NCBI GenBank assembly: GCA_023512835.1
Contig: CM042087.1
Span: forward strand, 52,074,265 to 52,138,264
Direction: 5' to 3'
Length of the DNA stretch: 64,000 nucleotides
DNA from: Taxillus chinensis
Lineage: Eukaryota > Streptophyta > Magnoliopsida > Santalales > Loranthaceae
The notes under the pieces were generated by a model. It saw nothing but the letters and a program-made list of their open reading frames with translations, made no database searches and had not been told where the DNA came from. The position numbers and the translations under genes were made by a program. Below, piece after piece: positions 1-10,361 of the stretch (within the stretch, counting starts at the first letter, position 1; each line of letters opens with the position of its first letter).

Positions 1-162
1 AAATTGGGGAAACCCCCAAAACTTAGGGTTCATGATCCAAATTCATGGAATTTGGGGTTAATTCTCATGTCTTAGCTATTCTAGCAAGCATAATCAATGA
101 CATATGAGTGAAGAATGACTCCCTACCTCGAATTTGGGTGATTTATATTCGGATCATCCAAC
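1..162 (-). repeat. D1 3' LTR remnant
   Basis: These bases match the D LTR at 34918-35045 (shared AAATTGGGGAAAC and CCTACCTCGAATTTGGG blocks). An insert of about 35 bp lies near 67-100 relative to that copy. At about 162 the LTR stops inside CCAA and integrase-derived sequence begins. About 290 bp of LTR, the polypurine tract and the end of the pol gene have therefore been deleted. Confidence 0.75.
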
Positions 163-1420
163 AGAGATATCATCAGTAATATCCAGATCACCCTAATCAA
201 TCACATGAGCTGGGTCTAGATGATATTTCCGCGACTGCGACACGTGGAACATACTGTGCACCCTGCTCAATCGTGGCGGAAGAGCCAATCGATACACCAC
301 AGGGCCAACCCAGTCCACAATCTCAAAAAGGGCCAATAAATCTCAGCAGTAACTTGGAACCCTTCCCAAACCGTTTATGTCTTTTCCTCAGGGACACATA
401 GAGGAATACATGATCACCCACTGAAAACTCCAAAGGTCTCCACCTCTTATTCACATAGGGTTTTTGCCTACTTTGGGCTGTCAATAAACACTGACGAATC
501 AGTTTTACCTTCTTGGTGGCCTCCTGAACCAGCTTTGGTCCCAAGAGAGCGGCCTCGCCCACCTCAGTCCAACACAATGGAGACCGACAAGGCCTCCCAT
601 ACAATGCCTCAAATGGTGTCATCCCAATAGATTCCTGATAGCTATTGTTGTAGGCAAACTCCACTAAAGGTAGGTGAGTGGCCTACGAATCCCCAAAATC
701 CAACACACATGCTTGTAACATATCCTCCAACAAGTTCAACTTTGTCCCGAAAGCTTTATGCATACCTGCCAAAAATTGAGAGGTAAACCTCGCATCCTTA
801 TTTGATACAACAGATGAGGGCACCCCGTGAAACCTCATAATCTCATTGATATACAACTAGCTCAAAGCCCCAATGGGATCCCGCTCCCTTATAGCCAGGA
901 AATGAGTTGATTTCATCAGCCGATCCACAATAACCCAAATCATGTCCTTCCTCCTCAAGGTAGGTGGAAGTCATGTTATAAAATCCATCGTAATGTGATC
1001 CCATTTCCACTCCGTCACTGCTAATGGCTGCAACATACTCGCTGGATGTTGGTGCTCAGCCTTAACCTGTTGGCTGCTAAGGCATGCAGAAACAAACTCT
1101 GCCACATCCCTCTTCGTCCCAGGCCACCAAAAATGTCTCCGAAGAGAATGGTACATCTTGGTGCCTCCTCGATAAACAATAACTCTTGACTGATGGAACT
1201 ATCTTATCACATCCCTACAAAGAGGAGATGCCATAATCAGATTCCTCTCAAAGGTCAACTCATGCTTAAGACCATCGGCCCAATCTCCCGCTAGCTCCCT
1301 AGCTATAATTCATGCATGGAGTACCTCGCACTCAATATCCCCCAATTGTCCCTCGCAGACTTGTTGATATAACTTAGGCACCACAATAATAGGACTCAAA
1401 ACCATTCCTCTCTCAAAGGT
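163..1420 (-). pseudogene. D1 integrase and chromodomain, degenerate
   Basis: In a live element this protein would insert retrotransposon cDNA into chromatin, with the chromodomain guiding it to heterochromatin. Visible on the minus strand are the zinc-finger end and first catalytic aspartate region (about 971-1156: FWWPGTKRDVAEF, then [12 protein letters not shown]) and the conserved C-terminal part (about 323-664: YNNSYQESIGMTPFEALYGR, VGDHVFL). A chromodomain-leading segment of the PAHVID...LDITDD type follows near 165-230. The catalytic core between 665 and 970 has stops and frame breaks. The second zinc cysteine pair reads CLSSQQ instead of the usual CLTCQQ. Tekay/Del assignment follows from likeness to element C (29039-30529). 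It is not functional. Confidence 0.85.
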
Positions 1421-2125
1421 ATTAGACTAGAGCTCCAACATAGCCAACTGCTCCATCAACTTCCACTCTCTCATAGCCACCTCGGCCTTGCCCTTCCTAC
1501 TCAAGGTATTTGCCACCACATTCCCCTTGTCAAGGGTATATGCAAGGGTAAAGTCAAACATCTGTAGATATTCTATCCACCGACGTTGCCTCATGTTCAA
1601 ATCCTTCTGGGTAAAGATATATTGAAGACTTCAATGGTCTGTATACACCACAAACCTGTCTCCCAGAAGATAATGCTACCAACTATTTAGGGCAAAGATC
1701 ATTGCCGCCAACTCTAAGTCATGTGTGGGGTAGTTCATCTTATGAGGTTTTGACTGCCTCGAACCATGCATAATCACATTGTGTTCCTACATCAGCAGAC
1801 ACCCCAGGCCTACTTTGGACACTTCATAATGCACCTCATAAGGCACCCCTCTCGTGGTAGCCTTAACACTAGCGCGGTGGTCAACCCGGCCTTTAAGATC
1901 TCAAAAGTCTCCTGACACTTGTCAGTCCACTCAAATTTGACCCCCTTCCGAGTCAAAGTTGTCATAGGCACCGACAAACAGGAGAACCCCTCCACAAACC
2001 ACCGATAATACCCTGCCAAGCCCGAAAAGCTCCTGATCTCAAACACATTCACTGGCCTCTTCCACAATGACACGACATCAATTTTAGCTGGGTCCACTTG
2101 GACTCCTCCAACTGATCACATGGCC
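1421..2125 (-). pseudogene. D1 RNase H and end of reverse transcriptase, degenerate
   Basis: The minus strand gives the RT connection segment ([54 protein letters not shown], about 1810-2097). RNase H motifs of the DLELAA...FAL, YTDH and KGNVVA type follow towards 1500, interrupted by stops. The RT palm with the FIDD active site is missing. The sequence jumps at 2125/2126 from the LGHV region straight to the spacer after protease, a loss of about 600 nt compared with element C. D2 shows the reciprocal pattern, with RT kept and RNase H and integrase lost. Confidence 0.82.
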
Positions 2126-3220
2126 AATGCAAAACTCTATACTCCTCTCAGCTGGTAGACTCAACAACTCCTCTAGAAACACATCTTGAAACTGGTCCAC
2201 GACCACTGGCCATACTCACTTCCCTACATTCCCCTTCGCGAATGTGAGGGCTGCCAATTTATGGGCTTGGAAGGCTTTCAACCAATCCATGCCCAAAATC
2301 AAATCAAATGCCCTGAAAGGCATCACATAAAAGTCAAAGGACAACTCCACATCACCCACGATGAGAATACACTCGTAACACACCTGTCGCACCACGTAGA
2401 CACCACCCACTGGTGATTCAATAGACAACGGCCTCTCGGTCATACCACTCTCTAAGCCAAGACTATTTACTATAGGCTCAACAACAAAGGAACACGATGC
2501 ACCAATATCAAATAAAATAGATACAAGTGTGCAAGAAATTAAAATTGTACCTCGTACAACTGAAGGTCTTGCCCCACCCTCGGTGGTTGAGGATGGAACC
2601 TCTGCCTCCTCTTATGGTGCCGTGGTCAAGGCAAACACTTTGTCCTGAGATGCACTACCAGTAGCCTCACTCCTATGTCCTTTGCCCTCTTTATGGGTCC
2701 CACTTTGGGCCCCTCCACCTCCTTGTGGTTGCCTCTTTAGCATTCCCTGAGGTCTATACTAACTGGAACTTGCCTGACTGCCCTACCACTAATGGGATGG
2801 TCTCTCCCCTAGAGCTCTAAACTGGGTGTCACCTCAAATACTCTGTGCTGCCTCTCCAGCTCTACTCGTACTGCCTCTGCTACGGCACACTATGCTCATA
2901 TGCCCCTCTCTATCACAAGTGCGGCATGTCAAATGTTTTCAAGGACACTCTCGTTTCTAGTTTCCTGGATCCCGCAAGACAAACAACCTCCCTGTGGATC
3001 GCCACTCGAACCCCCTATCTCTCATTAAGGTGGGACCTCACTGGCATCACTGGGTCCTGACCTCTATCGCTCACAAAACTACTACCTCCAAACTTTGTCT
3101 TGGGCCTCTTAAAATCACATCACTCTAGAGTTGCCATCCTTGATGGGCATTTCTCTCCCCGTTGAGACCCCTTTCAATACTACGGGCTGTCTCCACTATC
3201 TCTGAATATGTCCACTACTA
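2126..3220 (-). pseudogene. D1 gag zinc-knuckle region and protease, degenerate
   Basis: The protease segment is at about 2216-2530 on the minus strand (ESPVGGVYVVRQVCYECIL, ELSFDFYVMPFRAFDLILGM). The catalytic triplet, normally Asp-Thr-Gly, reads Asp-Ile-Gly near 2497-2505 (ACC or ACT to ATT, a C>T change) in both D1 and D2. Upstream towards 2960 is one CX2CX4HX4C zinc knuckle (CRTCDKEGHMSIVC) in a frame that is broken repeatedly. The region stops at 3213, followed by 7 unexplained bases (ACTACTA) and then the A1 LTR remnant. Confidence 0.8.
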
Positions 3221-3331
3221 CGCGGTGTAGTCTCTATTGGTGCTAGTCACCAATCCCTTGACCCTTCGGATGCGGGCAAGGGGAAGTCATGTTCCTGGTT
3301 CTGGGTTTTCTTGGAATTTGGGGGCGTGACA
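3221..3331 (+). repeat. A1 5' LTR, last 111 bp only
   Basis: The sequence matches the end of the A2 5' LTR (46176-46286), from CGCGGTGTAG to GGCGTGACA. The remaining 2.1 kb of LTR is absent. Compared with copy 2, bases equivalent to 42541-46175 have been removed and replaced by ACTACTA. Confidence 0.92.
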
Positions 3332-3334
3332 AGT

Positions 3335-3346
3335 TGGTATCAGAGC
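3335..3346 (+). other. A1 primer-binding site (initiator tRNA-Met type)
   Basis: TGGTATCAGAGC lies 3 bp after the LTR end. This is the usual plant retrotransposon primer site complementary to the 3' end of initiator methionine tRNA. Confidence 0.93.
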
Positions 3347-3822
3347 ATGGTCTAGTGAACCTAGGTTAGTGAGGGGTGGTTAATTGATTCCATGTGACTT
3401 AGAAAACTGTAGGGAGGGCGCCTGATCAACGCAGTCCTTACATGTGTTCTAGGTTATTTTGGTGTCAGTTAGATCATCCTAGGAGCATACATGGGGTGCA
3501 TTTCTAGTGGTATGATTGTGTGCATATAGGGCACTAGATTGTCTTTGTTTGTGATATGATTGCATTTGGTGCCAGGATGGCACGTGGCCGTGAGAGCCAG
3601 GACTGGATGTGATGTACCCTATGGGGTGACACGATGTTATATGCATGGTTGTGGACCTATGGGTCATGTGGTGTACCCTGATGGGGGACACGATGCTATA
3701 TGCATGGTATGGACCTACGGGTCGTGTGGTGAGAACCTACGAGTCGAATGTGCCTTTGATGGCTGTTTGTGTTAGCAGTGCTAGTATTGATCGTTTGATT
3801 GTTTGTTGTTGTGGCCAGTGTG
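3347..3822 (+). other. A1 untranslated leader
   Basis: About 475 bp lie between primer site and gag with no credible reading frame. The leader contains two nearly identical 60-70 bp tracts (about 3600-3720) with GTGTACCCT, ACACGATG(C/T)TATATGCATGG and GGACCTA(T/C)GGGTC, i.e. a short tandem duplication that is also in A2 (46560-46690). Confidence 0.75.
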
Positions 3823-5548
3823 ATAGCACCACCGAGGAGAGTTGTCCGAGGCCAGGGTCCGGCAGAGGAGCCCACGATAGAGTCGGGGCACCAGGGGCAG
3901 CAGAGCCCGCAGCAGAGATCGTCAGCTCCCATTGTGGGACCTGATTTGGCTCAGGTGTTGATTTAGTTGCAGAAGCCCATGCAAGGTATGCAGGGCTCGA
4001 TGAGGGATATGGCTAGAGAGGTGGATGAGCTAAAGAGGCAACAGCAGCCTCAGCAGCCACCACAACCTCAGCAGCAGGAGGCGAGGGTGGTGCAGGATGT
4101 GCACCAGCCAGGAGGTCGTGATAGAGCCGGCACGACGAGGAGTGGATTAGGGCCGCACGTTTTGAAACATGCACCTAGGACTTTTGAGGATGGTTCGCGG
4201 CCAGAGGTAGCCAAGGATTAGATTAGGTGGACAGAGGATATCTTTGATATGATTGGGGTGCCAGATGAGGAGCGGGTGCGAGTGGCAACGCACTATCTGT
4301 TGGGTATCCCACGCAGGTGGTGGGAATCCACGAGAGCTGTCCATGGCAGCCAGATGAGTTGGAGAGAGTTTGTTGAGCGCTTCTTTGGGGAGTATTTTCC
4401 CAGCTCAATACAGTATGCCCGACGGAGAGAGTATTATGAGCTTCAGCAGGGTGGCCAGACGGTGGGTGAGTATGTGCAAGCCTTCACAGATTTAGGGCGG
4501 TTTGCTCTTGAGGCTTGGGAAAAGGAAGCTCGTAAGACGTAGGATTTTATTCAGGGCTTGAGGCCATCTCTGAAAAGACAGCTGGAACCGATGTAGTTGA
4601 CCAGCTACCGGGAGGCGCTCGACAAGGCACTCATTATTGAGCGAGGTCAGGATCAAGCGAGAGCCCAGAGGCCGGGCGGTTCGGCAGGTTCGGGCAAGAA
4701 GAGACAGAGTGGGGAGAGCAGTGCCGCTCACCCTGAGAGGAGGCAAGTGCAGAGGGTTTCCAGCCAGACAGTGGGACCCCATGGGAGTTCAGCCAGCTGG
4801 AGGCCAGGTACTTGTTGGAGTTGTGGTTTGACCGGGTATATATCAAGAGATTGCCCAAGGAAAAGGATGACCTGTTTCCGATGCGGGAAAGTGGGGCATG
4901 GAGCTAGGGAATGTGTTACCCTTAGCTCAACTAGCAGTGTAGGCCCTCGTCCGAGAGAGTAGGGACCGAGGAGTGGGGCTCCGTCTCAGAGGTCAGTGCT
5001 GCCAGCACAGAGCATGCAGATGTGACCTGCGGTGCAGCAGCCTCAGGGAGAGGCACCGGGTCATGTTGATCAGCGGGGCAAGGCCCCAATGGGCCAGGCT
5101 AATGGCAGTGGGCCATGAGGGAGGACTTTTGCCCTCACCAGCAGAGAGGCAGAGGTTCCACCAGTGGACGAGGCAGGAGCAGGACCTTCAGTGGTGAGAG
5201 GTACCATTATCATTTCTCATACTATCTATTCAGTTTTGATTGATACTGGTGTTACCCATTCTTTTATTTCGTATGCTACGGTGATTGGGTTGGAGTTAGA
5301 CCAGGGGATAGTTAGTCAGTCTCTGATGGTTGCTTCACCTTTGGGTGGAATTGTGATACTTGAGAGTATCTTTCGTGCTTGTTAGGTAACACTTGGGGTT
5401 GTTAACCTGTTGTGTGATTTGTATATCATGGAGTTAGATGATTTTGATGTTATCCTGGGTATGGACTGGTTGGTCTCTGTGGAGGCCAAGATTGATTGTT
5501 TCCGACGGTGCATGACGTTCCTCATGCCAGAGGGCACGCAGGGTGTCT
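3823..5548 (+). pseudogene. A1 gag (capsid, zinc knuckles) and protease
   Basis: Gag would form the particle and bind RNA; the protease would cut the polyprotein. The start codon of A2 (ATG, 46778) is ATA here. One frame then runs to about 5540 with in-frame stops at 4219 (TGG>TAG versus A2), 4540, 4960 and 5116. Capsid motifs such as AKDWIRWTEDIFDMIGVPDE-like and RRWWES, FFGEYFP are clear (4220-4420). Two zinc knuckles follow (about 4810-4910). The first has Tyr for His (CWSCGLTGYISRDC); the second is intact (CFRCGKVGHGAREC). The protease triplet is Asp-Thr-Gly at about 5240, followed by Val where A2 has Ala. An extra T near 5548 shifts the frame before RT. Confidence 0.9.
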
Positions 5549-7300
5549 TTTGTGGGTGAGTGGACTGAGGAGGCATGCAGGTTGGGACCTTTGAGGCATG
5601 GGTGGGGTGATGTGACCCACCAGTTAGCCAGCTTGACGTTATTTGACAGGAGGAGAGAGGGGAAGGCTGTTTTGCCACCCATCGTAGATCAGTTCCCGGA
5701 TGTATTTCCCGAGGACTTGGTCAGTTTGCCACCCGTGAGGGAGGTAGAGTTTTCGATTGAGTTGTTGCCAGGGACAACACCGATTAGGTTAGCGGCCTAC
5801 AAGATGACACCGATAGAGCTCAGAGAGCTCAAGAGATAGATAGATGACCTATTGGTACGAGGCTTTATCAGGCGGAGTAGCTCACCGTGGGGCGCTCCAG
5901 TGTTGTTTACCAAGAAGGCGGATGGTTCACTTCGGCTGTGTATAGACTACCGGAAGCTGAACCAAGTGACTATGAAGAACAGGTACCCATTACCGAGGAT
6001 CGATGATATGTTCGATCAGTTTTGAGGTGCGAGATGGTTTTCCAAGATAGACTTGAGATCTGGATACCATCAGTTGAGGGTTAGGGAGGCAGATATCCCT
6101 AAGACCGCGTTCAGTTGTCGTTACGGGCATTATGAGTGGCTTGTGATGCCGTTTGGGCTCATGAATGCTTCAGCAGTGTTTATGGGATTGATGAACTAGG
6201 TGTTTGCTCCATATTTAGATATGTTCGTTGTGGTGTTCATCGACGATATTTTGGTCTATTCAGCGACCAAGAGGGAGCATGAGGAGCATTTGCAGGTTGT
6301 GTTGCAGACCTTGCGGGAGCATCGGTTGTACGCAAAGTTCACGAAATGTGACTTCTGGTTGTAACAGGTGCACTTCTTGGGGCATGTGGTATCTTTGGAG
6401 GGTATCACAGTGGATCCTGAGAAGATCGAGGCGGTTATGTCATGGAAGAGGCCCACGAATGTGTTTGAGATTCGTAGCTTCCTTGGTTTGGCAGGCTACT
6501 ATCGTAGGTTCATGGAGGATTTTTCTAGGTTGGCAGCTCCTATGACGAACCTGACCAGGAAGGGAGTTCCTTTCGTTTGGTCTGATGCATGTGAGAGTGC
6601 TTTCATGGAGCTGAAGGCACGATCGACCTCAGCACCTATCTTGATTCTTCCACAGGAGGGTGTGCCTTTCGAGGTGTATTGTGATGTTTCCAGGGTGGGA
6701 CTTGGTTGTGTGCTGATGCAGACTCGGCAGGTGATTGCTTATGGATCTAGGCAGTTGAGACCCCATGAGCAGAACTATCTCACGCATGATTTGGAGTTGG
6801 CTGCAGTGATCTTTGCACTTAAGAGCTGGCAACATTATCTCCTTGGGGAGAAGCTTGTGGTGTATACGGACCACAAGAGCTTGCAGTATATCTTCTTTTA
6901 GCGAGATCTGAACCTTAGGCAGAGGTGGTGGGTGGAGTACCTACAACAGTTTCGGTTTGATATGATGTACACCCCTGGGAAGGGTAATGTGGTGGCAGAT
7001 GCTCTGAGTAGGAAGAGCAGGGCCGTGGTGGCCCATTGTGCCATTAAGGAATGGGAGATGATGGGTCAGTTGGAAGCAATGAGGTTGCAGATGGTGACCA
7101 GCGAGGGGCGAGGGACCCTCAGTGTTGTTGTAGCAGTCCCAGAGATACAGCACAGGATCATAGAGGATCAGCTGGGGGACATTGATTGTGAGGTCATCCG
7201 CGACCGGATTCAGACTGGGAAGGCATCTTCTGATTGGACTGAGGATGCAGAGCATGTGCTGCGGTATAGGGGTAGATTGATCCACTTCTCTTCAGGAGGA
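5543..7300 (+). pseudogene. A1 reverse transcriptase and RNase H
   Basis: RT copies the RNA into DNA and RNase H removes the template. One frame runs through the whole stretch with stops at 5837, 6023, 6197 (shared with A2), 6362 and 6899. Visible blocks are [43 protein letters not shown], the active site FIDDILVYS near 6235-6265, [29 protein letters not shown], and RNase [20 protein letters not shown] and [10 protein letters not shown]. All main catalytic aspartates are visible. Stops at 5837, 6023 and 6362 are CAG, CGA and CAA in A2. Compared with A2, 5 nt are lost near 7291, moving the integrase into another frame. Confidence 0.92.
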
Positions 7301-8573
7301 GGTTCTTCAGGAATTTCACCAGTCGAGGTTAGCTGTACATCCTGGTGGGACCAAGATGTACCATGCCGTGAGGAGGCAGTTTTGGTGGCCAGGCCTGAAG
7401 AAGGCCGTTGCTGATTTTGTGAGGAGGTGTTTGACCTTTCGGCGAAGTCAAGGCGAGCACCTGAGATCAGCTGGTGAGTTGCAGTCATTGCCAGTGCCAG
7501 AGTGGAAATGGGACCACGTGACCATGGATTTTGTCACTGGACTTCCTCGTTCTAGGGGACACGACACTATATGGGTGATTGTGGACCGATTAACCAAATC
7601 GGCGCATTTTATCGCGATTCGGGAGATAGACCCAGTGAGGACTTTGGGACAGAGGTACCTTGATGTTATTATACGGTTGCATGGCGTCCCATTGTCTATT
7701 GTATCTGACCGGGATGCGAGGTTTACATCTCAGTTTTGGAGACAACTGTAGCGAGGTTTGGGTACTAGGGTGAACCTCAGTACAGCCTTTCATCCGCAGA
7801 CAGATGGTCAGTCGGAGCGGACGATTCAGACGCTCGACGATATGTTGCGTGCCTGTGTCCTAGATTTTGGAGGTTGTTGGGAGACTCACCTTCCTTTGGT
7901 GGAGTTCTCTTACAACAACAGTTATCAGGCCATGATTAGGATGGCTCCATATGAGGCGCTGTATGGGCGGCCTTGTAGATCACCCTTGTGTTGGGCACAG
8001 ACTGGAGAGACAGCAGTTCTCAGTCCCGATATGGTTCGAGAAACCACAGAGATAGTGCAGTTGATTAGACAGCGTATGCTGACAGCACAGAGCAGGCAGA
8101 AGTCCTACGCGGACCAGAGGCGTCGACCCTTGCAATTTGAGGTGGGGGACCGTGTATTTTTGCGGGTTTCGCTGCGTCGAGGGCATCAGAGGTTTGGACA
8201 TGGATCCAAACTTTCCCCTCGTTTTGTGGGGCCGTTTGAGGTTGTTGCCATTGTGGGCACAGTGGCTTATCGGTTAGCTTTGCCACCGGAGTTGGCGTGA
8301 GTACATGATGTGTTTCATGTGTCTCAGCTGAGGTGGTATCACCCTGATCCTTCTCATGTGTTGGACTATCACGAGATAGACTTGGCTGATGATGGTGCCG
8401 TTGTTTAGCTGCCGGCACAGATTTTGGATAGACGGGACCAGGTCTTGCAAGGCAAGACGATCCCACTAGTTCAGGTGTTATGGCAACATCGAGGCATGGA
8501 GGAGCAGACTTGGGAGAAAGAGATCCAGATGCGGGTTCTTCATCCTGAGATGTTCGAGGACGATCAGTCCTGA
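7290..8573 (+). pseudogene. A1 integrase and C-terminal chromodomain
   Basis: The frame holds the zinc-binding region (MYHAVRRQFWWPGLKKAVAD, about 7356), then catalytic regions WDHVTMDFVTGLP (7506-7545), SIVSDRDARFTSQFW (7695-7740) and QTDGQSERTIQTLDDML (7797-7845), which supply D, D and E. The chromodomain-like end is at about 8455-8573 (VLWQHRGMEEQTWEKEIQMR, FEDDQS). Stops lie at 7749 (CAG in A2), about 8298 and 8407. The second zinc Cys is lost (CLTFRR for CLTCQQ) through a cluster of CAG-related changes at 7436-7462. Natural TGA stop at 8571. Tekay/Del chromovirus. Confidence 0.92.
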
Positions 8574-8593
8574 GGTGGGGAGGATGTGAGGAC
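8553..8593 (+). repeat. A1 upstream polypurine-like motif over the pol stop
   Basis: TTCGAGGACGATCAGTCCT, then GAGGTGGGGAGGATGTGAGG, is a near copy of the true polypurine region at 8823-8860. It covers the last pol codons and stop. Downstream it continues TGTGAGGACC, which resembles the LTR start of element C (TGTAAGGACC). It looks like a relic of an older LTR edge. Confidence 0.8.
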
Positions 8594-8822
8594 CTTCCCT
8601 GAGGTATGAGTTATGTTTTATGCATTTGTTTTGCATATGTTTGAGATGTGGTTTAGCTTGTTGATTGTTGGCATCTTGGCATCGTGTGAGCCTTTTTGGC
8701 TTGTTGTGAGTTGCATTGCACCTGTGTGGTTGGTAATCATGTTGATGATCATATTTTGTGTCTTGTTGTTGTGCGGTGCTTGAGCTTGGATTTTGCTATG
8801 TCTTTTGGGCATGTGTTTTATT
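8594..8822 (+). other. A1 noncoding spacer between pol and 3' LTR
   Basis: This is about 230 bp of T- and G-rich sequence without a reading frame, between the two polypurine-like motifs. It is shared with A2 (51441-51670) almost base for base. Confidence 0.7.
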
Positions 8823-8854
8823 TTCGAGGACGAAAAGTCCTAAGGTGGGGAGGA
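8823..8854 (+). other. A1 polypurine tract
   Basis: TTCGAGGACGAAAAGTCCT followed by AAGGTGGGGAGGA ends directly at the LTR start TGTAAAGATTCG. It would prime plus-strand synthesis. Confidence 0.85.
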
Positions 8855-10361
8855 TGTAAAGATTCGTATTTGGGTAGTTTTGAGAGATAGCCATTCTATG
8901 GAAATGCAACTATCTAGACCGTAGTGTAGTCGTCGATGTAAGCGTTTTGACTGTACTTGGCCCCGATTCCGAGTCGGGGCCCCGTTTGACCCGATTGTTG
9001 ACTTTTCGGGGTTTATTGGTTGACTTTGCATTTGGGCGGTCTTTTGGGTGTAATAATATCTGTTTAGTGTTGTGCTCGTCATTTTGAGCGTTTTGACAGT
9101 AATTGGGCTCAATTTGGAGTTCGTGACCTCGGGAGGTCAATCATTGCGTTCGAGAGTTCAATTATTGCTGGGAGGCCAATTATTGGCAGCAGTATAAATA
9201 ATTAAGAAACTGCATTATCCCTTTAATTTTGCTTGGTGCGTGCGTGTTTGAGAAAGAGAGAAGGTGAAGAGCTTCACTTGGCGATTTTGGGGCGATTGGA
9301 GCTCGTGGATCGCAAATAATCTTCTAGGTAGGTGTCCTTGAACCTCTTATCTCGATTCTGTCTTGGAATATGCGTGAATTTATCATGAATTATGAATTTG
9401 AGCATGAACCCTAAGTTTTGGGGGAAACCCAATTTTGGGTTAGATCTGATGATTGAGCATAAAATCTGTGGTTAAGAACTGATTTATATCAGTTTGGGTA
9501 CGTAATTTGGTACTCTGTTTAGTAAAACGCGTGTTTGTGAGTGCCTGGGGGTTGCTGGGTTGATTCCAGACGAAAATTTGGCCAAAAACGATGATGAATA
9601 GTAACCTGGGCGAATTGCAGGGTCGAAGTTCGTAGTCAGCAGCTGTGGAGTCAGCCGCTTCGTTAGTCCGGATCAGTAGTCCGGAGCAGTTAGTCCGAAT
9701 CAGCAGCAGCGATCCGTAGCTTCGCTCCGCAGCATCCATTCCACGAATCGATCAATCACGGTGTTAAAATGCAGATCTGTAACCGCACGCACCGGACATT
9801 TACATTGTAAACCATTATGCCTAAGTATTTTAAGTTACAATGTAAATAACGAAATACCCCCCATTTGGATTCAAATAAAAATACTAGAAAAATTAATTCC
9901 CACTCTTTCAAAATGTGAAAATTGGGATTTAGTGTAAAATCTTGGAAAAACCCAAAAGTTCGTAGTGGTGAATTTTTGGAAAGTGGGGTTAGACATCTCA
10001 GAAAAATCCCCAAAAATCAGATTATCTTATTTATGATATGGGAACCCAATGCCGGGACTTTTAATTTCAAGAAAATAGCTGCTATGGGTACTTCCTTCAT
10101 AAATCAAGGATTGAGGATTTACTTGTGAGGACTGGCTACAGTTTTAAAGGAAATGTTGAGAATGACATGCCATACTCATGTTAGTATGTTGGTGTGAGGT
10201 ATTGGGGCATGGACTCCGTGACTTGTTTAGGTTCTCACCGTGATGCACCGATGGTGCGATGTGGTTGACGGGGCAGGCATATGCGCCGATGGCAGGCCTG
10301 TGTGGCATATTGCACTGTGCCGTGGCAGGCATATGCGCCGATGTCAGGCCGGTGTGGCGAC
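8855..10361 (+). repeat. A1 3' LTR, first part
   Basis: The LTR starts TGTAAAGATTCG. It holds a TATA box at 9193-9200, a run of TAGTCCGGATCAG-like repeats (about 9655-9715), and two copies of GCAGGCATATGCGCCGATG (about 10274 and 10325). At 10361 it is interrupted by element B, whose insertion duplicated GCGAC (10357-10361 and 33239-33243). It continues at 33244. Confidence 0.94.
9138..9200 (+). promoter_or_regulatory. A1 LTR core promoter with three HD-Zip-like boxes
   Basis: CAATCATTG (9138-9146), CAATTATTG (9159-9167) and CAATTATTG (9177-9185) precede TATAAATA (9193-9200). In A2 all three boxes read CAATTATTG in both LTRs (44367, 44388, 44406; 51986, 52007, 52025). CAAT(A/T)ATTG and CAAT(C/G)ATTG are the known targets of plant HD-Zip class I and II factors. 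That these sites are used is inference. Confidence 0.65.

Larger units (their letters stand above)
1..3220 (-). mobile_element. Tekay-type gypsy element D, copy 1 (D1), left part
   Basis: Read on the minus strand this is a decayed Ty3/gypsy element in the order gag zinc-knuckle region, protease, end of RT/RNase H, integrase, chromodomain, LTR remnant. It closely matches D2 (39554-55286). D1 keeps RNase H and integrase but has lost most of RT at about 2125/2126. It has also lost the gag N-terminus, the primer site and part of the 5' LTR at 3213-3221, where it is fused to A1. The rest of its 5' LTR lies at 33879-35335. Confidence 0.88.

Noticed and set aside
3479..3944. Several 70-99 codon frames on both strands before gag of A1
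   Set aside because: They sit in the untranslated leader with its short duplication; the real gag frame starts at 3823 by comparison with A2.
9922..10128. 68-codon frame repeated at 45202 and 52795
   Set aside because: Conserved only because it lies in the A LTR; length and content are as expected by chance in a repeated sequence.
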